Assembly: GCA_012838305.1 (NCBI GenBank)
Contig: DUPN01000050.1
Coordinates: 19,962 to 83,961, forward strand
Length of the DNA: 64,000 nucleotides
Reading direction: 5' to 3'
From: Bacillota bacterium
Lineage (GTDB): Bacteria; Bacillota; Limnochordia; Darwinibacteriales; Darwinibacteriaceae
Positions 63,874 through 64,000 of the stretch are shown here, piece by piece. A program made the position numbers and the translations under genes. A model generated the notes under the pieces. It had not been told where the DNA came from, made no database searches, and saw only the letters and a program-made list of their open reading frames with translations. Position 1 is the first letter of the stretch; each line of letters begins with the position of its first letter.

Positions 63874-64000
63874 CTACTTCATGGCCGCCTTGCTCATTCC
63901 CGTCATGATGTACTTCTGCAGGACTAAGAAGAGCAGGACAATGGGGATAATGGCCATGACAGCACCAGCCATAATTTCGTTGTAGTTGGCCGTTTCCATA
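63874..64000 (-). CDS. Carbohydrate ABC transporter permease, MalG-like (C-terminal end only)
   Basis: Only the last 41 residues are inside the window; the gene continues past 64000. They read 'ETANYNEIMAGAVMAIIPIVLLFLVLQKYIMTGMSKAAMK', ending in TAG. The form 'QKYIMTGM' at the C-terminus, after a last TM helix, is typical of the second permease of sugar ABC importers (CUT1, MalG/LacG type). Confidence 0.88.
   Translation of the reverse strand, partial: METANYNEIMAGAVMAIIPIVLLFLVLQKYIMTGMSKAAMK

Overview
The window looks like the chromosome of an endospore-forming, anaerobic Firmicutes-type bacterium of moderate GC content. Evidence for this is a pyruvate:ferredoxin oxidoreductase, FeoAB, a SleB-type cortex hydrolase, a GerMN protein, the sporulation-type LonB protease, Veg, a T-box in front of thrS and a ydaO-type c-di-AMP riboswitch. 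A predicted beta-barrel protein ending in Phe, encoded next to a LolA-like carrier and a LolCDE/MacB-like ABC transporter, hints at an outer membrane. That would fit a deep diderm Firmicutes lineage such as Limnochordia; this placement is inference. I see no CRISPR array, insertion sequence, prophage or plasmid module. Almost all of the window is densely packed core genome in short operons. Several ORF-track starts are too long; I moved them using Shine-Dalgarno position and family alignment.

Layout. 0-5 kb: polysaccharide deacetylase and GNAT (+), then a PBP, a secreted MBL/HhH protein and a DUF3006 protein (-). 5-12.4 kb: a promoter and c-di-AMP riboswitch reading into veg, an HD hydrolase (-), feoA-feoB and a 1172-residue PFOR with its own strong promoter. 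12.4-19 kb: SleB-like hydrolase (-), deoD and a LysA-like decarboxylase (+), msrA (-), a methyltransferase (+), then an Fe-alcohol dehydrogenase and a GH130 phosphorylase (-). 18.7-25.1 kb: an envelope operon on the minus strand in the order ATPase, permease, permease, LolA-like carrier, beta-barrel, exported cyclophilin. 25.2-30.9 kb: an orphan complex-I/Mrp-type antiporter subunit, a C69 peptidase, aroA-aroB. 30.9-36.9 kb: T-box and thrS (+), a small unknown protein, a JAMM-TM-LysM protein, glutaminase and a membrane diguanylate cyclase (-). 36.9-45.4 kb: the proteostasis cluster tig-clpP-clpX-lonB-lon-ysxC behind tRNA-Lys and tRNA-Leu. 45.4-51.5 kb: rodA (+), a glycosyltransferase plus an unusual AlkP-like polytopic membrane protein (-), a DUF4363-like protein, a small K/Q-rich protein and a lipid-kinase-family protein. 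51.5-54.3 kb: tdh-kbl threonine catabolism and four tRNAs (Pro, Gly, Arg, His). 54.3-60.9 kb: a long tightly overlapped operon, amidase, gerM-like, murI, murD, fumarase beta subunit, rph, rdgB. 60.9-64 kb: an exported carboxypeptidase-regulatory-like protein, smpB, tmRNA, secG, a Cof-type HAD phosphatase and the tail of a sugar ABC permease.

How it fits together. Cell-envelope functions dominate: peptidoglycan precursor supply (murI, murD), elongation (rodA), cross-linking (PBP), hydrolysis (amidase, SleB), glycan modification (deacetylase, GT4) and transport to or across an outer layer (ABC/LolA/barrel). Protein quality control (trigger factor, ClpXP, LonB, Lon, tmRNA/SmpB) is the second block. 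The best candidates for something poorly described are the ABC-LolA-barrel operon, the membrane-spanning JAMM-LysM protein, the c-di-AMP riboswitch on veg and the AlkP-like polytopic protein paired with a glycosyltransferase.
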